DNA from: Sporosarcina ureae | GTDB lineage: Bacteria; Bacillota; Bacilli; Bacillales_A; Planococcaceae | NCBI RefSeq assembly: GCF_002109325.1 | Contig: NZ_CP015348.1 | Location: forward strand, 2,481,501 to 2,545,500 | Direction: 5' to 3' | Length of the DNA stretch: 64,000 nt | In this document: in pieces, positions 55,686 through 64,000 of the stretch | Layout of the letters: each line of letters opens with the position of its first letter | Position numbering within the stretch: position 1 is the first letter of the stretch | Notes under the pieces: generated by a model | What the model was told of the DNA's origin: nothing | Databases searched by the model: none | The model's input: only the letters and a program-made list of their open reading frames with translations | Translations under genes and position numbers: made by a program

Positions 55686-56000
55686 ATGTTTGATCATCAG
55701 TATAATCGTTACATGACAAGAACAATTGCAGAGGAAGTTCACACAGAAATAGCAATGATTCTGTGGCAGCTTATTGATAGTAAAAGGAAGCAGGGCATTG
55801 AATTGGACTACCTACAAGTATTCGAGTTGGAAGAGAATGACGGCAAGCAGGCAATTGTTCAGCGACAGGAAGTACCGGAAAGAAAGTCCTTTTTGATTGT
55901 GTCGCTAAAAGAGGCAAAACCAATAAGTAGAACAGTATGGTGTATAGATTCAGGCGTTGAGAGTGAAGGACAAATGATGTCGTTTCCTAGTGATTACTAA
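55686..56000 (+). CDS. DUF960-family protein
   Basis: A 104-residue protein from ATG 55686 with GAGGGGAGG upstream. RYMTRTIAEEVHTEIAMILW, then QLIDSKRKQGIELDYLQVFE, then PISRTVWCID and a Ser/Asp-rich end match DUF960 as I remember it from staphylococcal SCC elements. Function unknown. A diverged homologue is at 53882. Confidence 0.75.
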   Translation: MFDHQYNRYMTRTIAEEVHTEIAMILWQLIDSKRKQGIELDYLQVFELEENDGKQAIVQRQEVPERKSFLIVSLKEAKPISRTVWCIDSGVESEGQMMSFPSDY

Positions 56001-56120
56001 TCAGGGGTAGATAATTAATTCATGGACGAGACAGTAAAAAAATAGCACCCTATGGATCGTTGTTAATGCAGACAAATACCATATAAACGTATTTCCTAAG
56101 AGGGATGTATTGAGCTATTG

Positions 56121-56154
56121 CTGCCTATTTCTTGTACCAATTGGAAGTAGGCAG
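56121..56154 (+). terminator. hairpin after the DUF960 gene
   Basis: CTGCCTATTTC pairs with GAAGTAGGCAG (one G-T pair), followed by a T-rich stretch. The rest of 56001-56297 shows no gene. Confidence 0.55.
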
Positions 56155-56297
56155 TGATTGTTCTCTTCATTTAAATTGCCAACACCTATTTTTTTGTCTT
56201 TCATTTCTTCTATACATATATAAACATTAAAATAAATGGTCCGCATCGGCGTTGACGTCGGCGTAGAAGTAGCATAAATGAAAAAGGAGATGATGAA

Positions 56298-56744
56298 ATG
56301 ACGTATGGTGGATTTGGTAGAAAAAGAAGAATTATGGATGTAGAGTTTAATCCCGATCTGAGCAGGAGAACACGAGTTCATTCCGCTACGGGATGGCATA
56401 ATGAATCAACCTATGAAGATATAGAACTGGAAATGAGTTTTGAAGAGATTGAAGAGGAAGAAGACGAGGAAAATGAAGTGGAAGAAGTAGTGGAACAAAT
56501 ACAAGCCACTCAATCTGTTAAATTTCCAGCTGAACTTACCATCGATGGCAAGTTGTTTGTCCCCAAGAAACAGCCAAAGAAACAACCCTTCTCAGAAACA
56601 CATGTAAAGTTGACGACATATTTAGAAGTGAATCTAAATCAAATCATTCGTATGATGCAAGCGAACGGTCAAATTGATAGCATTACACACTTTGTTAATC
56701 AAGCGATTAAAGAGTACCTCATGACGAACTACAATGACAATTAA
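56298..56744 (+). CDS. acidic protein with ribbon-helix-helix-like C-terminus
   Basis: A 148-residue protein with RBS AAAAGGAGATG. A basic N-terminus (GFGRKRRIMDVEF), a Glu-rich middle (about 50-75), then KLFVPKKQPKKQP and a C-terminal strand-helix-helix (HVKLTTYLEV, NLNQIIRMMQANG, SITHFVNQAIKEYL) that fits a ribbon-helix-helix DNA-binding domain. Such proteins regulate or partition plasmids and mobile elements. It is the last gene before the IS cluster and could mark that end of the accessory element. Confidence 0.6.
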   Translation: MTYGGFGRKRRIMDVEFNPDLSRRTRVHSATGWHNESTYEDIELEMSFEEIEEEEDEENEVEEVVEQIQATQSVKFPAELTIDGKLFVPKKQPKKQPFSETHVKLTTYLEVNLNQIIRMMQANGQIDSITHFVNQAIKEYLMTNYNDN

Positions 56745-56908
56745 TATAAATTTATATTAAAAAGAATTGATACAGATTTGAACAACTGCTTTTTCAATAA
56801 TGCACAAAAAGTGGACCTATCTCTCATTTAGAGGGATAGGTCAAAAAAATAAAACTTTTTTCAACACAAAAATGTTGCTAGAAAAAGAAGAAGAATAAGC
56901 TAATAGGG

Positions 56909-58305
56909 TGTCGCCTTCAAAAAGTCCATCCGGACAGAATTCACCAAGATTTCTCGAGATGGCTTTCATATTTCCTTGGAGAGAATCTGAAAATTAAGCT
57001 TCATTTCATTAATACAATATGTTAAAAGTGAACATAAAAAAGAAAGGCATTCCAAAGAAGCCTTTCTTGAAAGGTTAGAAAAATTTGAGCGAGTTGATAG
57101 TGGGCTAAGCTGCTTTCTTATATGTATGATAGAGACCATTCAGTACAGGCATCGCTTCAAGTTTTGTCTCTTCCGCTGAAGTCTGGAGATACGTTGGTGA
57201 AGTAATTGGCGTCTTGCCGTCGATGCCTTGATGTGTCCGATCATTGTTATAATAGCTGATGTATTCTCGTAACAGCGAATATAAATGCCGCTCATTCAGT
57301 GGGATGATGTGGTCCAACAGTTCTCTCTTCACTGTTCCAATGACTCTTTCTGCGTAAGGATTTTGCCATGGCGAGCGATAAGCCGTCTTCTTCGAAGCGA
57401 TTTCCGATGATCGTAAAAACGCTTGAAATGCTTTAGAACAGAAAATTGGATCGTTGTCATGCAATAAATACTTGGGTACTTTACCATAAGGTGTTGCGTT
57501 GCGGAATTGCTGGATGGTCCATTCAGCAGTCGGGTTTGTAGTGACAGCGAAGTAAACGATTTCCCGGCTCTGATGGTGGATGACGACTAAGCCGTACAAC
57601 ACTCGGAACTTTAATGTAGGAATGGTAAAGAAATCGGTCGCCCACAGATCGTGGTGATGATTACTCAGGAACATCTTCCAAGACTGTACCTGTTTTTGCG
57701 AAGGAGGCTTCCTGGTAGTAGGCAGGTATTTGGCGATTGTATTGGGTGCAGGCGACTTTTCAATCCCTAAAGCTAGCAACCTTTCATGAACTTCCTCCGG
57801 TGACAACAAGGGGTTTTCCTTATGTATGCGTTTTATCAATTGGATGGTAGCTGGCGATATGTTTGGCCGGCCTGTTTTCTTAGAAATCCGTCGCCAATGG
57901 AACTTAAAAGCTGTCCGATGCCATCGGATAACGGTATCGGGCTGGACTATCGTCAATACCTCTTTCCAGTGTCCTAAATATTTCGAAAGAAACACCCATA
58001 GATGTCGAAATGCCGGTGTTGGCGTAGGCTTAGGAAGCTTCTCTTTCTCGTATCGTTGTACATATAATGCAAGTTGACTCCTAAGAGCAATATTTTCCAT
58101 TCTGACGGACTGTGTCGATTGGGAGTAGAGCCGTAGGAAGCGACCCAGATAGAGTAGCCATTCCATGCAGTAGTTACGTAGTTTATTAATGTTCATGACG
58201 ATTCCTCCTTGCTTGTTGCTTTTGTATACCATTGTAGCCTATTATCATAATCTACGGAATATTTGGAAGAGAAGCCTTGCCTCTATATATTACAGTCATT
58301 CGACA
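56909..58305 (-). mobile_element. rve-type insertion sequence (complete copy)
   Basis: Left border set by similarity to the truncated copy (37714): both begin TGTCGCCTTCAAAAAG. The right border is tentative, placed at CGACA (58301-58305), which would give short TGTCG/CGACA ends. I could not identify a target duplication. The window holds one full and one truncated copy. Confidence 0.6.
57105..58196 (-). CDS. DDE integrase-core transposase
   Basis: A 363-residue protein from ATG 58196, preceded by GGAGGAATC. N-terminal helix-turn-helix region, then an integrase (rve) core: LWATDFFTIPTLKFRVLYG (first Asp), LLHDNDPIFCSKAF (second Asp) and NPYAERVIGTVKRELLDHI (Glu). ISs with this protein resemble IS3/IS481-like single-ORF elements; I cannot name the group with confidence. 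Reading frame is intact. Confidence 0.85.
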   Translation of the reverse strand: MNINKLRNYCMEWLLYLGRFLRLYSQSTQSVRMENIALRSQLALYVQRYEKEKLPKPTPTPAFRHLWVFLSKYLGHWKEVLTIVQPDTVIRWHRTAFKFHWRRISKKTGRPNISPATIQLIKRIHKENPLLSPEEVHERLLALGIEKSPAPNTIAKYLPTTRKPPSQKQVQSWKMFLSNHHHDLWATDFFTIPTLKFRVLYGLVVIHHQSREIVYFAVTTNPTAEWTIQQFRNATPYGKVPKYLLHDNDPIFCSKAFQAFLRSSEIASKKTAYRSPWQNPYAERVIGTVKRELLDHIIPLNERHLYSLLREYISYYNNDRTHQGIDGKTPITSPTYLQTSAEETKLEAMPVLNGLYHTYKKAA

Positions 58306-58325
58306 AAACATAGCTTTTAAATCTG

Positions 58326-58670
58326 TTGGTTTTAGCTCATCAGCCACCTTATTCTAGTAGATTGAAGAAAAGAAAAGGTGATCTAGTGTATTATGAAGCC
58401 GTATATTCAGTTCTGAAAGAGAAAGGGTTTGAGACCATAAATGAAGTACATGATTATATAGGTCAATTTCTGGTCATACCATCGGATTGCTTATATATAA
58501 TTGAAAATCATTTCTACAAGATTGTCGCCATCGATATTTATCGAATGGAAGTCAGACTGTTAAAGACAGACGAAAAGGGAACACTGTTATATGACGATTA
58601 TGATAAAACCATCAAACACAAGTTGCGAATAGAGAAGTTTGAGAAGATTGCGGAGAAATTGGAATATTAG
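58326..58670 (+). CDS. unknown protein, possibly 5'-truncated
   Basis: A 114-residue frame opening at TTG 58326 just after the IS border, with no ribosome site; a later TTG in front of KKRKGD is an alternative start. Content: YYEAVYSVLKEKGFETINEV and repeated DIYRMEVRLLKTDEKGTLLY. Composition looks coding. The IS may have removed the true start. Family not recognised. Confidence 0.45.
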   Translation: MVLAHQPPYSSRLKKRKGDLVYYEAVYSVLKEKGFETINEVHDYIGQFLVIPSDCLYIIENHFYKIVAIDIYRMEVRLLKTDEKGTLLYDDYDKTIKHKLRIEKFEKIAEKLEY

Positions 58671-58898
58671 TATTTGAAAAAGGATTGAATGAATGTTCGA
58701 AGGCTGAAGAGCCTCTGTTGTATTGGCTAAATCCTTGTTGCGATATTGCTTTTAAGAAGCTCATATTTCACTATACTTAGCATGGTTTTTGAAGAGGTTT
58801 TGAAAAACGGATAGGAATTTTTCTACATATAGTTATACAAACATCAAAATACTAATTATGAATAACCCTGCTTCCATCTACGGAGGCAGGGTTATTTC

Positions 58899-59171
58899 GT
58901 GGATACTCCGCAAGCTATGCTGGCGGTTAGCCGGTATATACATCGGAACCCGATCGAAACAAAAATACCCATGGGAAAGCATTTGTCTAATTATTCTTTT
59001 AGTACGTTCCCATATTACTACTCCTCTGATAAAATGACTGAACCTTACATAGACATAGAACAACTTCCACGCTATTTGCCACCACCGTTTGAGAAAACTA
59101 TAGAAGCTTATGTTGATTATTGTTTAATGAAAGTTGAAGAGATATTGAGTATTGAGCGGTATATTTCTTGA
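58899..59171 (+). pseudogene. 3' remnant of a RAYT/IS200-like (Y1) transposase
   Basis: The 90-residue frame contains SRYIHRNPIETKI then LSNYSFSTFPYYY, the C-terminal pattern of REP-associated tyrosine transposases (SRYIHxNPVxAxI...YPWSSY). The catalytic HUH and Tyr regions are absent. No start signal. A relic, but relevant because palindromic dispersed repeats occur in the same window. Confidence 0.6.
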
Positions 59172-59361
59172 ATTGTTTCCCGATTATGTCATTCTAGTAC
59201 TGAATTACAAATTAGGTGACGTCGGAATTCGTCTCGACAATAGTCTAAAGAATCGCTACTGTTTGCGACACAACTCCACCATTATTCAGACAGTTAGATG
59301 AGATAGTTTCTTGACTGAGAAATCAATAGAGGGACTATTTTTATTGCAAAATAAAACCTTG

Positions 59362-59700
59362 AATTGCAATATTAAATTAGCTACTTTGATAAAATCCAGT
59401 GTATGTATGAAGGGGAATGTAATCCCTCAATTAACGGGTTAGTTTTGTAAATACTATGCTAACCTAGCCAACTCTTCTTCAAACAAAATGGATGGCTATC
59501 GATAGTTCAAAATCTTCCTGGGCAACTGATTCAGTGTTTGATAAATACGTTGAATAGACTCTGTAGAGTAATCAGATACGCTTTTCCTTTGAATATATCG
59601 TCTGAGAAGACCGGTGTGTCGCTCATTGGATCCTCTTTCATACGGAGCATAAGGACGAGCGAAATAGACATCCGTGATACCTTGTAGCTCTTTTGTGTAG
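59362..59700 (-). mobile_element. truncated IS30-family copy
   Basis: Matches the 3' end of the IS30 at 38775-40016 starting AATTGCAATATTAAATTAGC, through GGCATGGGCG-like differences, to ACCTTG near 59690, where similarity ends. The remaining frame (PYAPYERGSNERHTGLLRRY) has only the last part of the transposase with a deletion near LLRRYI. Not functional. Confidence 0.85.
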
Positions 59701-59714
59701 TGCAAGATAGAAGT

Positions 59715-61410
59715 GGTTCTTACGCGAACTTGGTGACATGACAATCAGAAAGCTAGATTGGTATAATAAAGAGAAAGAGGTGTTGAAGATGAACCTTTTA
59801 AGCTGGACGCCTCCCGACACTTTTATGGAATTGCTTCATGTGGAAGCAGCCTCTGAAATAACCAGACTGATTGTTGAAAGTACCCGATCCTCTTCCTGCT
59901 GCCCCACTTGTTCTCGATCCAGTAACCAATCTCATAGCCGATATACACGCAAGGTTCAAGATGAACCTTACAATGGCCGTCCTGCGGAATTGCTGATCCT
60001 CTCACGGAAATGGTTTTGTGAATATGAGGATTGCCCGGTGAAAATTTTTACCGAAAGGTTTGATGGTCTGTCGCCTAATCGGCGCCGTACTCAGCGTGCG
60101 GAGGATATCCTTCGTAAAATTGCCTTCTCCACGAGCTGCCTCACGGCCGAGAAGATCGCTCATGCCATCCATATGCCAATCAGCCACGACGCACTATTGG
60201 CTTTAATTTACCGGACAGACATCATATCTGAGGTGTCTCCCTTTCCTGGGAATTGACGATTTTGCATTTCGAAAAGGACATACGTATGGAACGATGATCT
60301 GCGATCATCAGCAAGGAATTCCGCTGGCTTTGTTACCCGATCGCCGTCCCGAAACCGTCGCCAGATGGCTGAAGCGTTTTCCATCGGTGCAAGTGGTAAG
60401 CAGAGATGGTTTCACTGCCTTCCGGCAGGCGATTTCCAGAGCGAACCCTGCCATTAACCAAGTGTATGACCGATGGCACTTGATTCGAAATGCCAAAAAA
60501 CAAGTCGATACACATTTGGCGTCTCATATGCCTGCTTCGATTAACTGGAGTGAAGCAGCGGAAGGAATGCCGATCCCTTTGACAGCTTCTGAAAAAGCTG
60601 CGATTGCACGGCAGTCACAAAAATGGTCTCTAATCCTAGAGATTCAAGCGGAACATAAAAGCGGAAAAAATCTCTCCGAACTCTCCAGAGAATTCCAATT
60701 GGATTGGAGAACCATCCAAAAATATGTCAATTTACAGTCTCCGCCAATCGATCGTAGAATCCGTGCGAAACCTATTGACGCCTACGCTGAGGAGGTTATT
60801 CAATTAGAACAGGCGGGCCATACAGTCAAATCCATCTATCAGCTCGTTCAAGGACAAGGTTATGAAGGAACCTATTCGGCAGTGCGCTCACTGGTTCAAT
60901 CAGAAAGGAAAAAGCGAAAATATAACGTTCCAAAAAAGATATCGGTATCACGGCGAAAACTTGCCGCTATTATCTGGAAGCCGAGAGATGAACATAATGA
61001 GGAAGAACAAGTACTGCTTAAACAATGTCTATCTCTTTACCCTTCGGCAAAAGAGTTTGTTGAATCAGTACAAGTGCTTCGCCTATCCTTCTCTAAGCCA
61101 AATGAGGACCAGTTTTTACAATGGATGAATGCCCAGCTCTTGGACCGAACCTCTCCCTTTCATCATTATGCACGCCGTCTTCGAAGCGATTTGCAGGCTA
61201 TCCGGAATTCTTTCATACAACCGTATAGTAATGGCCGGCTGGAAGGGCAGATTAATCGTCTCAAAACCATCAAACGGGTTACTTATGGTCGTGCAAGTTT
61301 GAAATTGCTGGAGAAGCGTGTACTTTACCGCACTCAATGATATTTCAGAAAAATAATTAAAATACATAACAATGAGGTGCATTCTCATTCACCAAGTTCG
61401 CGTAAGAACC
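59715..61410 (+). mobile_element. complete ISL3-family insertion sequence with 8-bp target duplication
   Basis: A 22-bp perfect inverted repeat bounds it: GGTTCTTACGCGAACTTGGT (first 20 bases) at 59715 and its complement ending at 61410. ATAGAAGT is duplicated on both sides (59707-59714 and 61411-61418), the 8-bp duplication typical of ISL3. Size 1696 bases. The transposase frame is interrupted once. Confidence 0.95.
59789..61340 (+). pseudogene. ISL3 transposase, frameshifted
   Basis: Part 1 (59789-60256) has the N-terminal zinc finger (CCPTCSR...CEYEDCP) and the helix-turn-helix. It runs into TGA at 60254. Removing one base in CTCCCTTTCCTGGG (about 60237-60250) joins it to LGIDDFAFRKGHTYGT, the family segment with the first catalytic Asp, and to the frame ending at 61340 (YDRWHLIRNA, NGRLEGQINRLKTIKRVTYG). 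Either a real inactivating insertion, a sequencing error in a homopolymer region, or, less likely, programmed frameshifting. Confidence 0.85.
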
Positions 61411-61542
61411 ATAGAAGTACAGAGTTTTGAAAGGAATAAGTACATAACGTTGCAATTGTAAAATAATAATAAAAGGCTTGCCAGCCTTCCAAAATTTCTC
61501 TACTGTATTGGTGTCGAATCAAATCAGTGGAGGTTGAGAGGA

Positions 61543-62997
61543 ATGCTGGCAATGCCTGAAATCAATTGTATCAAATTAATGAGGAATCAGAAATCATTAT
61601 CTATAAATCACATAGCAAAAACGTTACATCTTAATTGGAGAACTGTTAAAAAGTATGCGGATGAAGACCAACTGCCTCAAGAGAAAGTGTTGAAAAGATC
61701 CGGTATGATGTACGAAGAAAAATGGGGAGAAATTGTTAGTGATTGGCTTTGGGAAGATCAAAAGCTAAAGAGAAAGAAACGGAGAACAAACCAAGGGATC
61801 TTTACTGGGCTACAAGCTCTAGGATTCAAAGGTTCCTATCGGACCGTATCGTACTTTATTAAAGAGTGGCGAGAAAGTAGAGAGGATATTGAAGATGAAA
61901 CTACAGATAAAAACTATGAGCGTCTTATACATCCGCCTGCAGAAGCGCAGTTAGATTTCGGGTTAATGGAAGCTGTACAAGATGGTAAGTATCGTGATAT
62001 TCACTGTTTAATTATGACCCTACCGTTCAGTAATGATGCCTATTCAATTCCGTTGCCATCAGAAAATCAAGAATGTCTTCTCTATGGACTCAAGAAAATA
62101 TTTCAGCAGCTAGGTGGCGTACCAAGAAAAATCCGAATCGACAACATGGTAACCGCTGTCACTAAACCAAGAAATAAACACGAAGAAACTGTGTTTGCAA
62201 ATGAATTCTTACAGTTTGCGAATCATTACGGATTCGAACCTCAAGCCTGTAATCCGTATTCAGGACACGAGAAAGGAAATGTAGAAAATAAAGTTGGCTA
62301 TGTTCGATATAACTTCATCACGCCCGCACCAGTTATAGAGAACTTGGAACATCTGACGAACTTATTGCAGCAAAAGCATACAAAAGATCGAGAACGAATT
62401 CATTATGAGAAGAAAATCTCGATACAAAAACTTTTGGAGGAAGAATTTGAATACTTATTGGCTCTACCAGATGAAGAATTCCCCGTGTTTAAAGAGAATA
62501 AGGTTCAGTCTAATAAGTATGGTGAAATCACTTTAGATAAAGTGAGAGTCTATATTCCAAGAGGAAATAACTATCCATCCTTATCTATTGTGAAATATTG
62601 GAACCGATTCAAAGTACTATCTCCTCACGGAGAGATTCTATATGAAGACAACCGTCCTTATATGCATAAGAATCGCGAGATTCCCTGGCAATCAATCTTA
62701 AAATCTTGGTTAAGTAAACCGCGTGCAGTAAGCTATTCACGGTTCTCTCCGTATCTTCCAGGTCGTATTTATGAATACATCAATATCTCAAATCTGACGA
62801 TTCGTAAAGAACGTTTACATTGGTTAATAGCGCTATTAGTAACTCATAATATGAACCAAATCAATGATGAATTCTACGACCTCTTGAGTAGCCAATCCGA
62901 AGGCTTAAAAGAACCTGAAGAGCATCCTTATGATGTTAATTGGAGTATGTATGATCAGTTACAAAGTACGTCACAGATTGAAGGTGAAACTCCATGA
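61543..62997 (+). CDS. istA: IS21 transposase IstA
   Basis: A 484-residue DDE transposase from ATG 61543 after GTGGAGG. N-terminal helix-turn-helix (SINHIAKTLHLNWRTVKKYA), integrase core with EAQLDFGLME (first Asp), RKIRIDNMVTAVTK (second Asp) and SGHEKGNVENKVGYVR (Glu), then a basic C-terminal domain. Ends ATGA into istB. Intact. Confidence 0.93.
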   Translation: MLAMPEINCIKLMRNQKSLSINHIAKTLHLNWRTVKKYADEDQLPQEKVLKRSGMMYEEKWGEIVSDWLWEDQKLKRKKRRTNQGIFTGLQALGFKGSYRTVSYFIKEWRESREDIEDETTDKNYERLIHPPAEAQLDFGLMEAVQDGKYRDIHCLIMTLPFSNDAYSIPLPSENQECLLYGLKKIFQQLGGVPRKIRIDNMVTAVTKPRNKHEETVFANEFLQFANHYGFEPQACNPYSGHEKGNVENKVGYVRYNFITPAPVIENLEHLTNLLQQKHTKDRERIHYEKKISIQKLLEEEFEYLLALPDEEFPVFKENKVQSNKYGEITLDKVRVYIPRGNNYPSLSIVKYWNRFKVLSPHGEILYEDNRPYMHKNREIPWQSILKSWLSKPRAVSYSRFSPYLPGRIYEYINISNLTIRKERLHWLIALLVTHNMNQINDEFYDLLSSQSEGLKEPEEHPYDVNWSMYDQLQSTSQIEGETP

Positions 62998-63719
62998 CTT
63001 CTAATCTGAAAAGTATTTGTAAAACATTACGCTTGGCTTATGTGAATGAGATTTACGAAGATATCCCTTTCGAGAATCCTACTCAATTTTTAGATGAGTT
63101 GTTTCAAAAGGAACTTCAATTCCGAGAGGAAGCAAAATCAGAACGTTTAATAAAGAAAGCTAAATTTACTCAGAAGAAGTCACTTTCTTCATTTCAATGG
63201 AATGAACAAATTCATTTTCCAGCACACATTGATAGTGAGGAACTATGTAAGATAGACTTTATCGGTCGTAGAGAGAACTTGATATTAACTGGAGCACCAG
63301 GTACAGGGAAAACACATCTCGCAACTGGCATAGGTTATGAGGCCTGTAAGCGTGGATTAGAAGTACGCTTTTACAGAGTTTCTGATCTCGCTGAATCATT
63401 GGAAAAAGCATGGCGCGACGGCAAATTAGCGCAGTTTAGAGGTCGATTCAAAAGTGTGGATTTAATTATTTTAGATGAGATGGGATACGTACCCTTCAAC
63501 AAGGAAGGAGCTGAGCTCCTTTTCCAACTTATTTCAGATTGGTACGAACAGAAAAGCTTGATTATCACGTCAAACCTGGAGTTTAGTCAATGGAATCGTG
63601 TATTTAGTGATTCTAGACTAACTGCCGCATTAGTAGATCGTGTGATCCATCACGCTCACATTTTGAATTTTACTGGAGATAGTTTTAGAGTTACAAACGC
63701 TTTATCGCGACAAAGATAA
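62994..63719 (+). CDS. istB: IS21 helper ATPase IstB
   Basis: A 241-residue AAA+ ATPase related to DnaC. Walker A GAPGTGKTHLATGIG (about residue 99-113), Walker B LIILDEMGYVP, sensor region SLIITSNLEFSQW and arginine-finger region near RLTAALVDRVIHHAH. It assists IstA in target selection. Overlaps istA by four bases. Confidence 0.94.
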   Translation: MTSNLKSICKTLRLAYVNEIYEDIPFENPTQFLDELFQKELQFREEAKSERLIKKAKFTQKKSLSSFQWNEQIHFPAHIDSEELCKIDFIGRRENLILTGAPGTGKTHLATGIGYEACKRGLEVRFYRVSDLAESLEKAWRDGKLAQFRGRFKSVDLIILDEMGYVPFNKEGAELLFQLISDWYEQKSLIITSNLEFSQWNRVFSDSRLTAALVDRVIHHAHILNFTGDSFRVTNALSRQR

Positions 63720-63779
63720 AAACTAAATTGAAGGCTGGCAGGCTTGTGTATTTTTCATTGCAAACTTATGCACTTTCTT

Positions 63780-64000
63780 GGTTCTTACGCGAACTTGGTG
63801 AATGAGAATGCACCTCATTGTTATGTATTTTAATTATTTTTCTGAAATATCATTGAGTGCGGTAAAGTACACGCTTCTCCAGCAATTTCAAACTTGCACG
63901 ACCATAAGTAACCCGTTTGATGGTTTTGAGACGATTAATCTGCCCTTCCAGCCGGCCATTACTATACGGTTGTATGAAAGAATTCCGGATAGCCTGCAAA
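63780..64000 (-). mobile_element. second ISL3 copy in inverted orientation, cut by the window edge
   Basis: From GGTTCTTACGCG at 63780 the sequence is the complement of the right end of the ISL3 at 59715-61410, including the transposase C-terminus, with no difference seen by eye. Together the two ISL3 copies face each other around the IS21 element. Confidence 0.93.

Larger units (their letters stand above)
61441..63772 (+). mobile_element. IS21-family insertion sequence
   Basis: Imperfect terminal repeats: TACATAACGTTGCAATTG at 61441 and, complemented, TGCATAAGTTTGCAATG ending 63772; internal repeats GGCTTGCCAGCCTT and GGCTGGCAGGCTT lie at about 61474 and 63732. istA and istB overlap by four bases. 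It sits 22 bases to the right of the ISL3 target duplication. Confidence 0.88.

Noticed and set aside
56115..56399. 94-codon minus-strand frame
   Set aside because: Overlaps a hairpin and the start of the RHH-like gene; no ribosome site.
40082..56744. Restriction-modification, toxin-antitoxin or known anti-phage system in the accessory region
   Set aside because: I looked for methyltransferase, nuclease, kinase and TIR motifs and found none; the RadC-like and DUF960 genes are better explained as mobile-element companions.

Overview
The window is chromosomal DNA of a spore-forming, flagellated, low-GC Gram-positive of the Planococcaceae, most like Sporosarcina. The evidence is sporulation genes (spoIID, spoIIQ, spoIIID), mbl, the flhO/flhP rod genes, a large SLH-anchored S-layer gene and gene order shared with Bacillus subtilis around ywzB-murA-spoIID-spoIIQ-spoIIID-mbl-flhO-flhP-fabZ, ywpF-ssb and ywqA-ywqB. 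The species is inferred, not proven.

Layout. 1-19 kb is a conserved core: cell wall synthesis and sporulation (0-4.2 kb), glycerol kinase, Mbl, two flagellar rod proteins and FabZ (4.9-10.4 kb), then YwpF, Ssb, and the SNF2 helicase/SWIM-protein pair (12.5-18.5 kb). Arrays of an exact 21-bp period built on the heptamer GCTCTAT sit between operons at 4.3, 11.5, 23.8 and 25.5 kb. 19-28.5 kb holds less conserved genes: an Xre regulator with a large palindromic operator region, small unknown proteins, a membrane protein plus a secreted adaptor-like protein, a NERD protein, an SLH-CAP surface protein and an S41 protease. Copies of a dispersed palindromic repeat lie at 0.4, 20.5, 20.8, 28.5/30.4 and 30.6 kb; one is split by an IS110 element.

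30.8-37.6 kb is a surface-layer locus: UDP-ManNAc dehydrogenase and a WecG/TagA glycosyltransferase (probably making the secondary wall polymer that SLH domains bind), then a 1366-residue S-layer protein with a strong promoter and terminator.

37.6-56.7 kb is accessory and the most unusual part. A second S-layer copy (49.9-52.8 kb) lacks promoter, signal peptide and SLH domains. It is collinear, without gaps and nearly identical, over about 1.8 kb of the expressed gene, then diverges completely at the 3' end, and regains similarity at the terminator. Both S-layer copies are followed by the same gene series: RadC-like protein, small ORF, micropeptide, hairpin terminator, tyrosine recombinase. 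Between the copies lies an SCC-like cargo: DUF927 helicase, ArgR-like regulator, a second recombinase type, ribbon-helix-helix-like protein and several unknowns; DUF960 proteins follow. This looks like a mobile element coupled to a reservoir of S-layer variants.

56.9-64 kb is an insertion-sequence graveyard: an rve-type IS, a RAYT relic, an IS30 remnant, a complete ISL3 element (8-bp target duplication, frameshifted transposase), an intact IS21 element, and the end of a second ISL3 copy in inverted orientation cut by the window edge.
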